Shown here one piece after another: positions 1 to 10,627 of a stretch of DNA of 64,000 nt. A program made the translations under genes and the position numbers. The notes under the pieces are model-generated. The model ran no database searches. It saw only the letters and a program-made list of their open reading frames with translations, and was not told the origin of the DNA. The stretch comes from Pseudobythopirellula maris. GTDB taxonomy: Bacteria; Planctomycetota; Planctomycetia; Pirellulales; Lacipirellulaceae. Numbering within the stretch: the stretch's first letter is position 1; the number at the start of each line of letters is the position of its first letter. Location of the stretch: assembly GCF_007859945.1 (NCBI RefSeq), contig NZ_SJPQ01000001.1:1426001-1490000 (forward strand). Reading direction: 5' to 3'.

Positions 1-644
1 CGGTCGCGATCGAAGGAGGGCTCGCCCTGGTGGGGGCCTATCGCGACATTGACGCCGAGGGCGTAAACACCGGCTCCGCCTACCTGTTCGACACCACGAC
101 GGGCGAGCAGGTGTTCCGCTTCGAGCCAGAAGACGGGGCGTTTAGCGACTACTTCGGCGAGTCGGTCGCCCTGTCAGAAGGGCTGGCGATCGTAGGCTCC
201 TGGGGCAATAGCGAGGGCAACCTCTCATCGGGAGCGGCCTACGTGTACGACGTCGCGACGGGTCAGCTGGTCAACAAGCTGACGCCTATCGACGGGCGTA
301 GAGATCAGGGGTTTGGCGGCTCGGTCGCAATAGATGGACGCTACGCACTTATCGGCGCGGTTGGCGACGACGCGAATGGACAACTCGCTGGGGCGGCCTA
401 CCTGTTTGATGCGGTGTCCGGCCAGCAATTGCTGCGAATCACGCCGGACGATTCTTCGGCGTATCAGAACTTTGGTTTCAGCGTTGCCCTCGATGACGGC
501 CTAGCGGTGATCGGAGCGCCCGGTCACTCAAGCTCCAATGGCGCGGCCTACGTCTTTGACGTCGCGATCCCAGAGCCGACCTCGTGGCTCTTGCTCTCTG
601 CGGCCTGCCTCTTCTTGGCGGGGCATCGGTTGCGCGTCGTCTGA
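1..644 (+). CDS. Secreted beta-propeller-like repeat protein with PEP-CTERM tail (5' end missing)
   Basis: This is the C-terminal part of a surface or exported protein. The frame is open to the left edge (codons in frame from base 3), so the start lies outside the window. At least three repeats of about 55-60 residues are visible: SVALSEGLAIVG, SVAIDGRYALIGA and SVALDDGLAVIGAPG alternate with GSAYLFDTTTGEQ, GAAYVYDVATGQ and GAAYLFDAVSGQQ. This pattern is typical of FG-GAP or integrin-alpha-like propeller blades. The C-terminus is a PEP-CTERM sorting signal: IPEP, a hydrophobic stretch of about 15 residues, then a basic end (RLRVV). Such tails are known to be processed by an exosortase system; none is visible here. 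The ligand is unknown. The family call is good and the biological role is not known. Confidence 0.8.
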   Translation, partial: VAIEGGLALVGAYRDIDAEGVNTGSAYLFDTTTGEQVFRFEPEDGAFSDYFGESVALSEGLAIVGSWGNSEGNLSSGAAYVYDVATGQLVNKLTPIDGRRDQGFGGSVAIDGRYALIGAVGDDANGQLAGAAYLFDAVSGQQLLRITPDDSSAYQNFGFSVALDDGLAVIGAPGHSSSNGAAYVFDVAIPEPTSWLLLSAACLFLAGHRLRVV

Positions 645-681
645 GGGCCGCAATACGGGCGACGCGAGCGCGGGGGGCGCG

Positions 682-719
682 CAAAAAAACGGCGCCGCGA
701 GCAGGGGGCTCGCGGCGCC
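682..719 (-). terminator. Rho-independent terminator of rpsA
   Basis: An 11-bp perfect GC stem (691-701 with 709-719, loop of 7) is followed on the minus strand by a run of seven T (complement of the A run at 683-689). It lies 49 bases beyond the rpsA stop, on the same strand. The upstream plus-strand gene ends at 644, but there is no T-run on the plus side, so it acts for rpsA. Confidence 0.9.
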
Positions 720-767
720 GGTGAGGTCGTATCGGTTGTGACGCCCACGATAAGGGCGCCGGTCGTG

Positions 768-2726
<1,959 letters not shown>

Positions 2727-2767
2727 AAATTAAGTACCGTTCGGCGATTCGCGATTCAGAGAGCAAA

Positions 2768-2817
2768 CTCCCCCGCAGGGGGAGCAGGGCCGCCAGAAGG
2801 GCGGTCCCGAAGGGACC
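2768..2817 (-). promoter_or_regulatory. Three stem-loops in the rpsA 5' leader
   Basis: Three consecutive short hairpins lie 42-91 bases before the rpsA start. Stem A pairs 2768-2774 with 2778-2784. Stem B pairs 2790-2794 with 2800-2804. Stem C pairs 2803-2808 with 2812-2817. B and C share two bases, so they compete at the edge. In E. coli the rpsA leader also folds into hairpins and mediates autogenous repression by S1; applying that here is inference. No T-run follows, so this is not a terminator. Confidence 0.5.
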
Positions 2818-2988
2818 AACCGGCGGGGCCAGAAGGGGACGCGAATCGTCCGGGGGGTTAGAGGACTGCTGCACAGACGACCGCCTCCCGACCACCGAGA
2901 GGCTATGGGGCGCCGCGCAAAACGTGATCGTAGCAAAGTACTGAAGGGGCCACAACTTAGAAAAGGCCCCCTAGCGATGGGCCGCCCC

Positions 2989-3672
2989 TCAGCGCCGGTT
3001 CAGATCGACCGCCTGCTCTCGCGCCGCGGCCATGCGCCGCGCCACCTCGGCGAGCAGTTCATCGTCGTCGAGTTCAGCGATTCGCTCCGGCGACAGCGGC
3101 TCGCCCACTACCAGTGCAATCGGCACAAACGGGCGCGGCAGTCGAGCCCCTTTGGGCCAAGCTCGGTACGGGCCGTCAAGTCCCAAGGGCAAGATCGTCG
3201 CTTTGCCGCGGCGCGCCAGGGCGATGAAACCTGGCTTGATTGGCTTCAGTGCGCCGTCGTCGGAGCGGGTCCCCTCGGGAAAGAGCAGCACCGCCCCCCC
3301 CTCCTTGATCCGCTTGAGGGTGTTGCGGATGCCTGCCAACCCGGTCCCGTCGCGGTCGACCGGAATGGCGTCGTAGGAACGGATCAGAGGCCCCAACGGG
3401 CCGCGGAACAGCGTGTCGCGAGCCATGTAACTGAGCTGCCGGCGGAGCGCCCCACCCACCAGAGGTGGATCGAGGTGGCTTTGGTGGTTCGAAAGGAGCA
3501 CCAAAGGGCCCCGCATAGGAACCTCGCTCTGCCCACGGAAGCGCAGCCTGAAAAGCAGCTTTGCCCCCACCCAGAGCATGAACGACGAAAGGGCGTACCA
3601 CCCCCATTTGAGTGACCCGCGGCTGTGGGTGGCAACCTCGCGGCTTGCCCCTTTGCGACGACTAGCGGTCAA
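2989..3672 (-). CDS. plsC: 1-acyl-sn-glycerol-3-phosphate acyltransferase (PlsC family)
   Basis: This enzyme transfers an acyl chain to lysophosphatidic acid in phospholipid synthesis at the inner membrane. The 227-residue product has the HX4D catalytic motif (NHQSHLDP, near residue 62-69), a hydrophobic segment at about 24-45, the FPEGTRS substrate motif near 133-139, and a terminal basic/helical tail. The start is a TTG overlapping the cmk stop as TTGA (3669-3672), which suggests translational coupling. Family length is about 200-250, so it is complete. The exact acyl-acceptor preference cannot be read from the sequence. Confidence 0.92.
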   Translation of the reverse strand: MTASRRKGASREVATHSRGSLKWGWYALSSFMLWVGAKLLFRLRFRGQSEVPMRGPLVLLSNHQSHLDPPLVGGALRRQLSYMARDTLFRGPLGPLIRSYDAIPVDRDGTGLAGIRNTLKRIKEGGAVLLFPEGTRSDDGALKPIKPGFIALARRGKATILPLGLDGPYRAWPKGARLPRPFVPIALVVGEPLSPERIAELDDDELLAEVARRMAAAREQAVDLNRR

Positions 3673-4337
3673 GAACCCACCGCCTTGCGCCTGTCCGCAA
3701 CGATTTCCATGAGCCGCTCGACCACTTCATCGGGCTCCAGGCCGTCGGTGCAAAACTCGATGGCGTCCGTTGCCTTGGTCAGGGCGCCCACAGGTCGACT
3801 GCTGTCGCGATCGTCGCGTTCGCGTTGTTTTTCGAGCACCTCATCGCGCGAAACGTGCTCGCCGCGGTTCACCATGTCGAGGTACCGCCGCTCGGCCCGC
3901 ACCTCCTCGCTGGCGGTGAGGAAGATCTTGCATTCGGCGTGGGGAAAGACGACGGTCGACTGATCGCGGCCCTCAGCCACCACATCGAGCCCATCGGCCA
4001 GTTGCCTCTGGAGGTCGACCAGGGTGCTGCGTACTTCGGGGCAATCGGCGGCGTGGCGGGTGGCCGTAGTGATCTCAAAAGTGCGGATCGCCCGGGTGAT
4101 GTCTTCGTCGGCGAGCAGCACGCTGTCGCCGGTGAGCACCAGTTCGGGGCTGATTTCGCGGGCCACGCGAGCGATGGCCCGAGTGTCTTCGAGGTCCTCG
4201 CCCCGCTTCAGGGCGGCGTAGGTCACGGCGCGATACATCGCGCCGGTGTCGAGAAATCGGAAGCCCAATCGCTGGGCCAACGCCCGGGCGGCGCTGCTTT
4301 TGCCGGCCCCAGCGGGGCCGTCGATGGTCACTATCAT
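3669..4337 (-). CDS. cmk: Cytidylate kinase
   Basis: Phosphorylates CMP and dCMP with ATP. The 222-residue protein has the P-loop GPAGAGKSS at residues 7-15, the RFLDTGAMYRAVT motif near 27-39 and the substrate motif VAEGRDQSTVVFPHA near 120-134 (most family members read GRDIGT at this point). Its C-terminal region reads RDDRDSSRPVGAL. It is first in the order cmk-plsC-rpsA, which is conserved widely in bacteria. Its TGA stop overlaps the TTG start of plsC. The ATG at 4337 is the only sensible start, because the P-loop follows at once. Confidence 0.96.
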   Translation of the reverse strand: MIVTIDGPAGAGKSSAARALAQRLGFRFLDTGAMYRAVTYAALKRGEDLEDTRAIARVAREISPELVLTGDSVLLADEDITRAIRTFEITTATRHAADCPEVRSTLVDLQRQLADGLDVVAEGRDQSTVVFPHAECKIFLTASEEVRAERRYLDMVNRGEHVSRDEVLEKQRERDDRDSSRPVGALTKATDAIEFCTDGLEPDEVVERLMEIVADRRKAVGS

Positions 4338-4953
4338 TCGCTGCTGGGGGTCGCTCGTTCAGGCGGAGGGGAGACGACCATCCCAGGCGGCGGCCGAGCA
4401 AGCCCCGAATTTAACACGACGCCGCGTCTCCGGGCCACCACCCCCATGGCATTCGGCGCCAACGGGATCGCACGATTGGGGCCAAGGGGCCTGGCGTAAC
4501 TCAGCAGCAGTGCGACCGCGTCGTGTGAGCGAACGCCCCAATCGCCCCGGCCGTAGTAAAAACAAGCCGGCCCACGGCGGCTGAACCGCCCTGGGGGCCG
4601 GCCGCACAATGCTCATCACGCGCCGCTGAAGGGGCGCAAATCGGCCCCGAGGCGGTAGAATCGGGATATCCCCTCCGATCGACCGGCACGGTTCGGCGCC
4701 AATCGCTACCCCCGAGCCAAATACTGATTACCATACAAGTTACGGCCCCCGGCACGATGGCCAGGCGCGCTACTCGTTTACCATCGTCTGAGAGACCGCT
4801 CCATCCGCCGCGGAGCCCCTGGGTGATTGCCGGGCGGCGCGTTGCGGACGCTGACTAACGGAACAGGCCCTTACAATTTTCCAATACCGCCGCGATCGGC
4901 CCGTCGGTCGAGCGAGCGGTTTGTAGGGACGCACAAATCGAGGCTTGAGAGAT
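4338..4953. other. Divergent intergenic region between cmk and pilM
   Basis: A 616-base stretch without a convincing protein gene; the short frames in it have no recognisable composition or motif. It should carry the promoters for cmk (leftward) and pilM (rightward). It also holds one strong terminator-like hairpin on the minus strand (listed separately) for which no upstream protein gene is visible. A GC stem-loop lies near 4631-4648. Confidence 0.5.
4558..4602 (-). terminator. Orphan Rho-independent terminator-like hairpin
   Basis: The outer stem pairs 4566-4573 with 4595-4602 and the inner stem pairs 4576-4580 with 4586-4590 around a 5-base loop. On the minus strand it is followed by TTGTTTTTAC. 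No protein gene ends upstream of it on that strand (4603-4944), so it may end a small RNA, or control read-through into cmk. Confidence 0.5.
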
Positions 4954-7164
4954 ATGGCGAAAACCGGCGCCGTTTGGGGAATCGATATCGGCCAGAGCGC
5001 GCTCAAAGCGCTGCGCTGCCGCACGCACGAGAAGGAGTCGAACCGGCTCGTTGTCGAAGCGTTCGATTACATCGAGTACCCGAAGCTCCTGAGCCAACCC
5101 GACGCGGACCGCGAGGAGCTGATCCAAGAAGCGCTCGCGACGTTCGTCTCGCGCAACGAGCTGAAGGGCGACGAGATCGCGATGTCGGTCGCCGGCCAAA
5201 CCGGGCTCGCGCGATTCATCAAGCTGCCGCCTGTCGAGGCGAAGAAGATCCCGGACATCGTCAAGTACGAGGCCCGGCAGCAGATCCCGTTCGCGCTCGA
5301 AGACGTGGTGTGGGACTACCAAGCGCTCAAGGGCGGCAGCCAAGACGAGGGCTTTGCGCTCGAGACCGAGGTCGGGCTGTTCGCGATGAAGCGCGACCAA
5401 GTCGCGCGCTCGATCGAGCCTTACACCAAGGCGGGCATCGGGATCGACACGATCCAGCTCGCCCCGCTGGCGGTTTACAACTGGCTCGCCTTCGACCGCC
5501 TGGGCAACCTCGAGGGCGCCGAGAGCTTCGACCCCGAGAACCCGCCGCCATCGACCGTGGTGCTCTCGATCGGCACCGACACGACCGACTTGGTGATCAC
5601 CAACGGGTTCCGCGTTTGGCAACGCAACATCCCGATCGGCGGCAGCCACTTCACCAAGGCGCTCACCAAGGAGCTGAAGCTCACCTTCTCCAAGGCCGAG
5701 GAGCTCAAACGCAACGCCACCAAGAGCAAGGACCCCAAGGCGGTGTTCCAGGCGATGCGGCCGGTGTTCAGCGACCTGGTGGCCGAGGTGCAACGCTCGA
5801 TCGGCTTCTTCACGAGCAACAACCGCGGCGCCGAGCTCAAGGAAGTCGTGGCCGTGGGCAACGCGATGAAGCTGCCCGGGCTGACCCGCTACCTGGTGCA
5901 GAACCTCGACATCCCCGTCGAGGCGATCGAAGACTTCCCGGCGTTGGCCGGCGGCAGCGTGACCGCGGTCCCCGAGTTCGAGCAGAACCGGCTCAGCTTC
6001 CCGGTGGCGTACGGCTTGTGTGTGCAGGGTCTGGGGCTCAGCCAGATCTCCACGAACTTGCTGCCCCAAGAGATTGTCACCCAACGGCTGATCCGGGCCA
6101 AGAAGCCGTGGGCCGTCGCCGCCGCCGCCCTGATGATGGGGGCGATGACCTTCAGCTACGCGCAGTACGTCTCTGCTTGGCGGACCGTTGATCTCGAAAA
6201 CGATTGGAGTCAACAGATCAATACCGCCCAGGGCGTCGCCAGACAGGCGAACACACTGAGCGGGACCAACGAGACGCTCAAGACTCAGTTCGACGACATC
6301 AACAAGATCTCCGATAGTTTGTTGAGCAACATCGACGGCCGCCTGCTGTGGCTCGAACTGTTGCGAGCGCTCGACGCGGCGATCCCCCGCGACGAGCGCC
6401 CGGTGGAAGAACGCGAGGCGACCGCCGAGGACGTGACCCAACGCGAAGAGATCCTCATCACCTCGATGGATTGCGAGCGGTTTGAGGACCTTGGCGATTG
6501 GTTCAAGCAGGTGCAGAGCCAGTACGAAGACTCCAAACGCTCGCAACGCGAGTGGCAGGAATCGCTTCCCAAGCCCGAACCGGAAGCCCCTGCCGAGGGC
6601 GAGGAAGTCGCCGAAGACGAAACAGCCGCATTCCCCGAGGAAGAGTCGCTCGCCGGCGAAGCAGAGGCCGACTCCGGCCCGACAGGGCCGGGTTGGGTGA
6701 TCCAGCTCGAGGGGCACCACTTCCACAACGACGGCGGGGTGAACGAGGGCGAGCAGTTCGTCATCCGCACGCTGCTCACCAAGCTCGAAGAAGGCGGCTT
6801 CATGCTGCCCGACGGGATCGACGGCGAGCTGGTCGAGGTCTCCTTCAAACAGTTCGGCATCTCGCACCCGGTGGTCGTGACCGAGAACAAGATCGTCACG
6901 GTCCAATACGACCCGAACGCCGTTTCTGAAGAAGACACCCAAGGCCGGGGGTCTTCGAGGTCGTCGCGTGGCGGCTTCCGCTCGCCCAGGGGTGGCAACC
7001 CGCGCGGCAACGATGAGCTTGAGCAGCCCGAAATCTGGACGCTCCGGCGCTACGATTTCATCGTGCAGTTCGCATGGGCCGACACGCCGCGTTACCAGCG
7101 GCTCAAGAACGCCGAAGAAGCCGCTCCGGATGCCGACGATCAATTCGCTGGCGTCAATCCCTGA
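4954..7164 (+). CDS. pilM: Type IV pilus assembly protein PilM fused to a PilN-like region
   Basis: PilM is an actin-like cytoplasmic protein of the pilus inner-membrane platform. The 736-residue product starts with the actin-fold phosphate loop WGIDIGQSALKAL. It has STVVLSIGTDTTDLVI (about 200-215) and VVAVGNAMKLPGL (about 298-310), all typical of PilM. Unlike usual PilM (about 350 residues), it continues into a membrane segment at about 385-405, a coiled region, an acidic low-complexity linker (about 540-580) and a domain ending near 736. This arrangement matches a PilN-like partner joined on. I chose ATG 4954 over the TTG at 4945 because the actin motif begins just after it. It is first gene of the pilus operon. 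Confidence 0.88.
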   Translation: MAKTGAVWGIDIGQSALKALRCRTHEKESNRLVVEAFDYIEYPKLLSQPDADREELIQEALATFVSRNELKGDEIAMSVAGQTGLARFIKLPPVEAKKIPDIVKYEARQQIPFALEDVVWDYQALKGGSQDEGFALETEVGLFAMKRDQVARSIEPYTKAGIGIDTIQLAPLAVYNWLAFDRLGNLEGAESFDPENPPPSTVVLSIGTDTTDLVITNGFRVWQRNIPIGGSHFTKALTKELKLTFSKAEELKRNATKSKDPKAVFQAMRPVFSDLVAEVQRSIGFFTSNNRGAELKEVVAVGNAMKLPGLTRYLVQNLDIPVEAIEDFPALAGGSVTAVPEFEQNRLSFPVAYGLCVQGLGLSQISTNLLPQEIVTQRLIRAKKPWAVAAAALMMGAMTFSYAQYVSAWRTVDLENDWSQQINTAQGVARQANTLSGTNETLKTQFDDINKISDSLLSNIDGRLLWLELLRALDAAIPRDERPVEEREATAEDVTQREEILITSMDCERFEDLGDWFKQVQSQYEDSKRSQREWQESLPKPEPEAPAEGEEVAEDETAAFPEEESLAGEAEADSGPTGPGWVIQLEGHHFHNDGGVNEGEQFVIRTLLTKLEEGGFMLPDGIDGELVEVSFKQFGISHPVVVTENKIVTVQYDPNAVSEEDTQGRGSSRSSRGGFRSPRGGNPRGNDELEQPEIWTLRRYDFIVQFAWADTPRYQRLKNAEEAAPDADDQFAGVNP

Positions 7165-7312
7165 CCACCCCGACCTCACTGTTTAGATAACACCGCCTGA
7201 CGCCCGCCGCAGCGGCGTCGGAACGACCGAGCCGGTAAGAGACCGCAACCAACCCCAACCGCACGACCACCCCGCGGGCCGCCGGGCGGCCCCACACGGA
7301 GACAGCGTTTCC

Positions 7313-8635
7313 ATGGATCAAGTCCGCGTCATTCTTGGATGGATCAAGCAGCACCACTTCTGGCTGCTCTCGGTCGTCGTGCTCGGCGTCTGCGTGGCGA
7401 GCTGGTACACAGCCGCGGGCGCTCTCTCCACCGAGTTCAAGGCGAACCAGAACAAGATCAACAGCGAGTTCCAGTCGCTCAGCAGCCTCCGCAACAAGCC
7501 GTTCAAACCGAGTGATTCGGTCAACGCCCGCCAGGCCCAAGAGATCGTCAATCTCTCGAGCGAGGTGCGCACTCTCTGGTCGAGTCTTTACGAGAGTCAG
7601 AAGGAGCAGGTGCTCAACTGGCCCTCGACACTTGGCGACAGCTTTATCAACTCGGTGCAGGGTCTGGAGTTCGGCGACCGCATGCGTGAGGACATGCGTG
7701 AGCGTTACCTGAACTACATCCAGAAGCGCTTCCCGCAACTGGTCGAGATCATCGACGCACGGCTGATGGCCGCCGACGGGGGCGTTGGCCGACGCGGCGG
7801 CAGACCACTTTCCCCCGGGGGCGTTTCTCGTTTCGGCGAGGGCCGCGATGAAGAAGAAGTCGAAGAAGAATTCATCGTCGAATGGCTCGACCAGGAACTC
7901 CTGCGGGGCAAGCTCGAACTCAACAGCTCCCCCTCATCGTTGCGCATCTGGGTGACGCAAGAGGACCTATGGGTCTACGAGTCGCTGCTGACGGCGATCG
8001 CCAACACCAACAAAGCCGCCGGCGCCACCCGCCAATCCAACGCCGCGGTCCGTATCATCCAGGAGCTCCAGGTTGGGGCCGACGCCGCCGGTCAGAACGA
8101 CTCGAGCGGCCGGCTCTACTCGCCGGATTCCAACGCGAGCGCCGCGGGCGCCTTTGGCGGTGGCGACAGTTTCCCCATGAGCCGCGACAGCGGCATCGGC
8201 AGTTTCACCCCGGGCGCCAGCCGCGACTTCGGCGGCCCCGCTGGGGGCGGCAACGCCGAAGGCGACGAGGCCGCCACCCTGCTCTCCGGCCGCTACCTCG
8301 ACGACGAGGGCGAACCGATCACCAGCATCTCGGCCGGCAACTACGATTTCGGCAGCGAGTACAAGCGGCTGCCCGTTCGCATGTCGCTCGAGATGGACCA
8401 GACCTGGCTCAGCAAGCTGATTGTCGAGTTGGCCAACGCCCCCCTGCAGGTGGAAGTGGAGCAAGTCCGCATCAACCCCGGCGGCGGCAAGCGGCGTATC
8501 GGCGACAACGAGATCGGCGCCTTCGACCGGCAGCCGAACGTCGGCACGGTAATCCTCCAGGGCGCGGTTTATATCTTCAACAAACCGAGCGACGAAAAGC
8601 TTGAAGTCGAAGGGGTCGACGGCGCCGGCGTCTGA
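7313..8635 (+). CDS. PilO-position inner-membrane protein of the pilus operon
   Basis: A 440-residue protein with one N-terminal membrane anchor (about residues 16-34, LLSVVVLGVCVASWYTAAGA) and a coiled region at about 40-130. A Gly/Ser-rich linker covers about 250-320. A C-terminal alpha/beta domain begins near LPVRMSLEMDQTWLSKLIVE, similar in pattern to the ferredoxin-like periplasmic domain of PilO/GspM proteins. It lies 148 bases after pilM and before another single-anchor protein and the secretin, which is the pilMNOPQ order. The assignment rests mainly on position and topology; sequence identity to PilO is not obvious by eye. The ATG has GGAG 12 bases upstream. Confidence 0.6.
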   Translation: MDQVRVILGWIKQHHFWLLSVVVLGVCVASWYTAAGALSTEFKANQNKINSEFQSLSSLRNKPFKPSDSVNARQAQEIVNLSSEVRTLWSSLYESQKEQVLNWPSTLGDSFINSVQGLEFGDRMREDMRERYLNYIQKRFPQLVEIIDARLMAADGGVGRRGGRPLSPGGVSRFGEGRDEEEVEEEFIVEWLDQELLRGKLELNSSPSSLRIWVTQEDLWVYESLLTAIANTNKAAGATRQSNAAVRIIQELQVGADAAGQNDSSGRLYSPDSNASAAGAFGGGDSFPMSRDSGIGSFTPGASRDFGGPAGGGNAEGDEAATLLSGRYLDDEGEPITSISAGNYDFGSEYKRLPVRMSLEMDQTWLSKLIVELANAPLQVEVEQVRINPGGGKRRIGDNEIGAFDRQPNVGTVILQGAVYIFNKPSDEKLEVEGVDGAGV

Positions 8636-8716
8636 CCCGCCGCTCCCGCACACCCCCAATCGCGCCCCCCGCGGGCGCCACACAAAGCCAATCGAACGTC
8701 ACGAAGGCGATCCATT

Positions 8717-10627
8717 ATGAAACACGGTGGTATCAAGAACCTGTTGCTCGCCCACGTCGAGAAGGCGTTGATCCTCGTCATCGCGCTCGTTGCGGGATGG
8801 CTCGCTTACTCTTCGCTGGGAGTCCCCTACGAGGAACGCAATCCGAGCGACTTGGGTGGCCAGGCGGAGCAAACCCGCACGTCGATCAACAATTTCAGTT
8901 GGCCAGACGCATTGCAAGACCGAGAGAACGTGCGGATCTTTGAGGGCATCGACGCGAAGGACGCGGCCGAGCCGATCGATGACGAGAAGTACAGGTCCGG
9001 CGGTCTCAACCGCCCGGTGGTCCCCCCCACCGTCGACCGCGAAGACCCGCCGCTGCTCGCCGCGCGCAAGCTCGAGGGCACGGCGATCACCGGCCTGATG
9101 GCTTTCGCCGACGAGGCGACCCGCCAGCGGCGTGAACTCGAAGAGCTGCGGCGGCAGCAACGCAGAGAGGCCGAGCGAGCAGAAGAGAGAAACCGCGACA
9201 ACGAGCAGGACCTGTTCGACGCGGGCCGTGGCGAAGGCGATCGAGAAGACCCCAACCGCCGGCCCGCGCCGCGCCTGCGCGGCCAGAACCAGGGCGTTCC
9301 GGTCGAGGGATTCGAAAAGATCGAAACCGTCTCGTGTGCGGTCGTGCTCGCCCAGGCGCCCTCGCTCGACCAGTATCAAGCGTACAAGGAAACGCTGGAG
9401 AACGCCCGCGGATACAAAGAAGCCGATGACGTGCCCTCTTACGCCGGCTACGAGGTCGAGCGGGCCGAGTACCGCGCGGGAGCCCTTTCCAAATGGCAAA
9501 GGGTGCCGGTCACCGGCGGCTGGGGATCGGTCCGTCAGCCCTACGTCACGCCGCGGACCATCGAGGAGGCAACCAGTTCTTGGATCGAAGGCCAAGAGCC
9601 CTTGGTCGACGGGAATTATGAGGACTTTGCGTTGACCTTCCCGCTCCCCCCGTTGGTGGGGCGCGCCTGGGGCGCCGAGGTCGTGCACAGCGAGATCCCG
9701 CTCGCCTCGGAAACCGAGATGCTGGAAACGGTCGACGAACCTGAAGAGCCCACCGAGAACGAAAACGGGGGGATTTTCAGCCGGCCGAGTGAACGCGGCG
9801 CCCGAGGAGGAATCGACCGCCCGCTCGAAAGAGGAGGCCCCCGCATGTCACAACGTGGTGGTGGGCTGGGTGAGTTCAACGGTGGCGGAGAGAGAGGCGG
9901 CAGAAGCACGCGCCGTAGCCGGACTTCCTCCGAAGGTTTCTCGACGAGCATCCCCAATTTGATGGTCCGCTTCTTTGACTTCACGGTCGAGCCGGGCAAG
10001 CAATACCGCTACCGCATCCGGTTGATCCTCAACGATGTGAACCAAGGCGTCTCTAAGAAGTACCTCTCTCCACAGGTCCTTCAGCGTCTGGCGGGCCAGA
10101 AGCCTGGCGCGCATCAGGTTGTGTTTACCGAGTACAGCGAGCCCAGCCCGGTGATCTCCGTGCCGATGGCGGGCGACGCCTACGTGGTTAGCGCCAAGCT
10201 CCCCTCGTCCAAGCAAGTCAACGCCGAGCCGAGCGTCAACATGCTCGTGCAGAGCTTCTCGATCGACGAGGAAGGCAAGGCCTTCAAAGCCGAGCTCGAG
10301 GCCGAGTTCAACCGCGGTGACGTGATGAACATGACCGAAGACGCCGAGGTGCTCACGAGCGACGGCCGCTTCATCGTGAAGAAGGACTCGTTCCCCTTCC
10401 GAACCGGGTCGACCCTGATCGACGTCGACGGCGGGGAGGAGATCGTCCGCAACGTGATCGACGCCCCGGTCCGCGTGCTGCTGATGGATCCGGCGGGCAG
10501 GCTCTACTTGCGCGACGAGATGACCGACTCGCAAGAGGTCGAGAACCACCGCGCGATCTTCGATGGCGAAGAACAAGACGGCGGCCGCGACTTCGAGAGC
10601 ATGGGACGCGACATGCGTGAGTTCTAG
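8717..10627 (+). CDS. Large single-anchor membrane protein of the pilus operon (PilP position)
   Basis: A 636-residue protein with an N-terminal membrane segment (ALILVIALVAGWLAY, about 15-29). A strongly charged helix follows at about 134-168 (ELEELRRQQRREAERAEERN). Next is a conserved-looking domain at about 200-310, then an Arg/Gly-rich linker (about 350-405). The C-terminal beta-rich domain begins FDFTVEPGKQYRYRIRL and ends near residue 620. I do not recognise the family from motifs. Its place between the PilO-like gene and the secretin suggests a link between the inner-membrane platform and the secretin, as PilP does, but it is about four times longer than PilP. ATG 8717 is preceded by GAAGG 10 bases upstream. 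Confidence 0.6.
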   Translation: MKHGGIKNLLLAHVEKALILVIALVAGWLAYSSLGVPYEERNPSDLGGQAEQTRTSINNFSWPDALQDRENVRIFEGIDAKDAAEPIDDEKYRSGGLNRPVVPPTVDREDPPLLAARKLEGTAITGLMAFADEATRQRRELEELRRQQRREAERAEERNRDNEQDLFDAGRGEGDREDPNRRPAPRLRGQNQGVPVEGFEKIETVSCAVVLAQAPSLDQYQAYKETLENARGYKEADDVPSYAGYEVERAEYRAGALSKWQRVPVTGGWGSVRQPYVTPRTIEEATSSWIEGQEPLVDGNYEDFALTFPLPPLVGRAWGAEVVHSEIPLASETEMLETVDEPEEPTENENGGIFSRPSERGARGGIDRPLERGGPRMSQRGGGLGEFNGGGERGGRSTRRSRTSSEGFSTSIPNLMVRFFDFTVEPGKQYRYRIRLILNDVNQGVSKKYLSPQVLQRLAGQKPGAHQVVFTEYSEPSPVISVPMAGDAYVVSAKLPSSKQVNAEPSVNMLVQSFSIDEEGKAFKAELEAEFNRGDVMNMTEDAEVLTSDGRFIVKKDSFPFRTGSTLIDVDGGEEIVRNVIDAPVRVLLMDPAGRLYLRDEMTDSQEVENHRAIFDGEEQDGGRDFESMGRDMREF

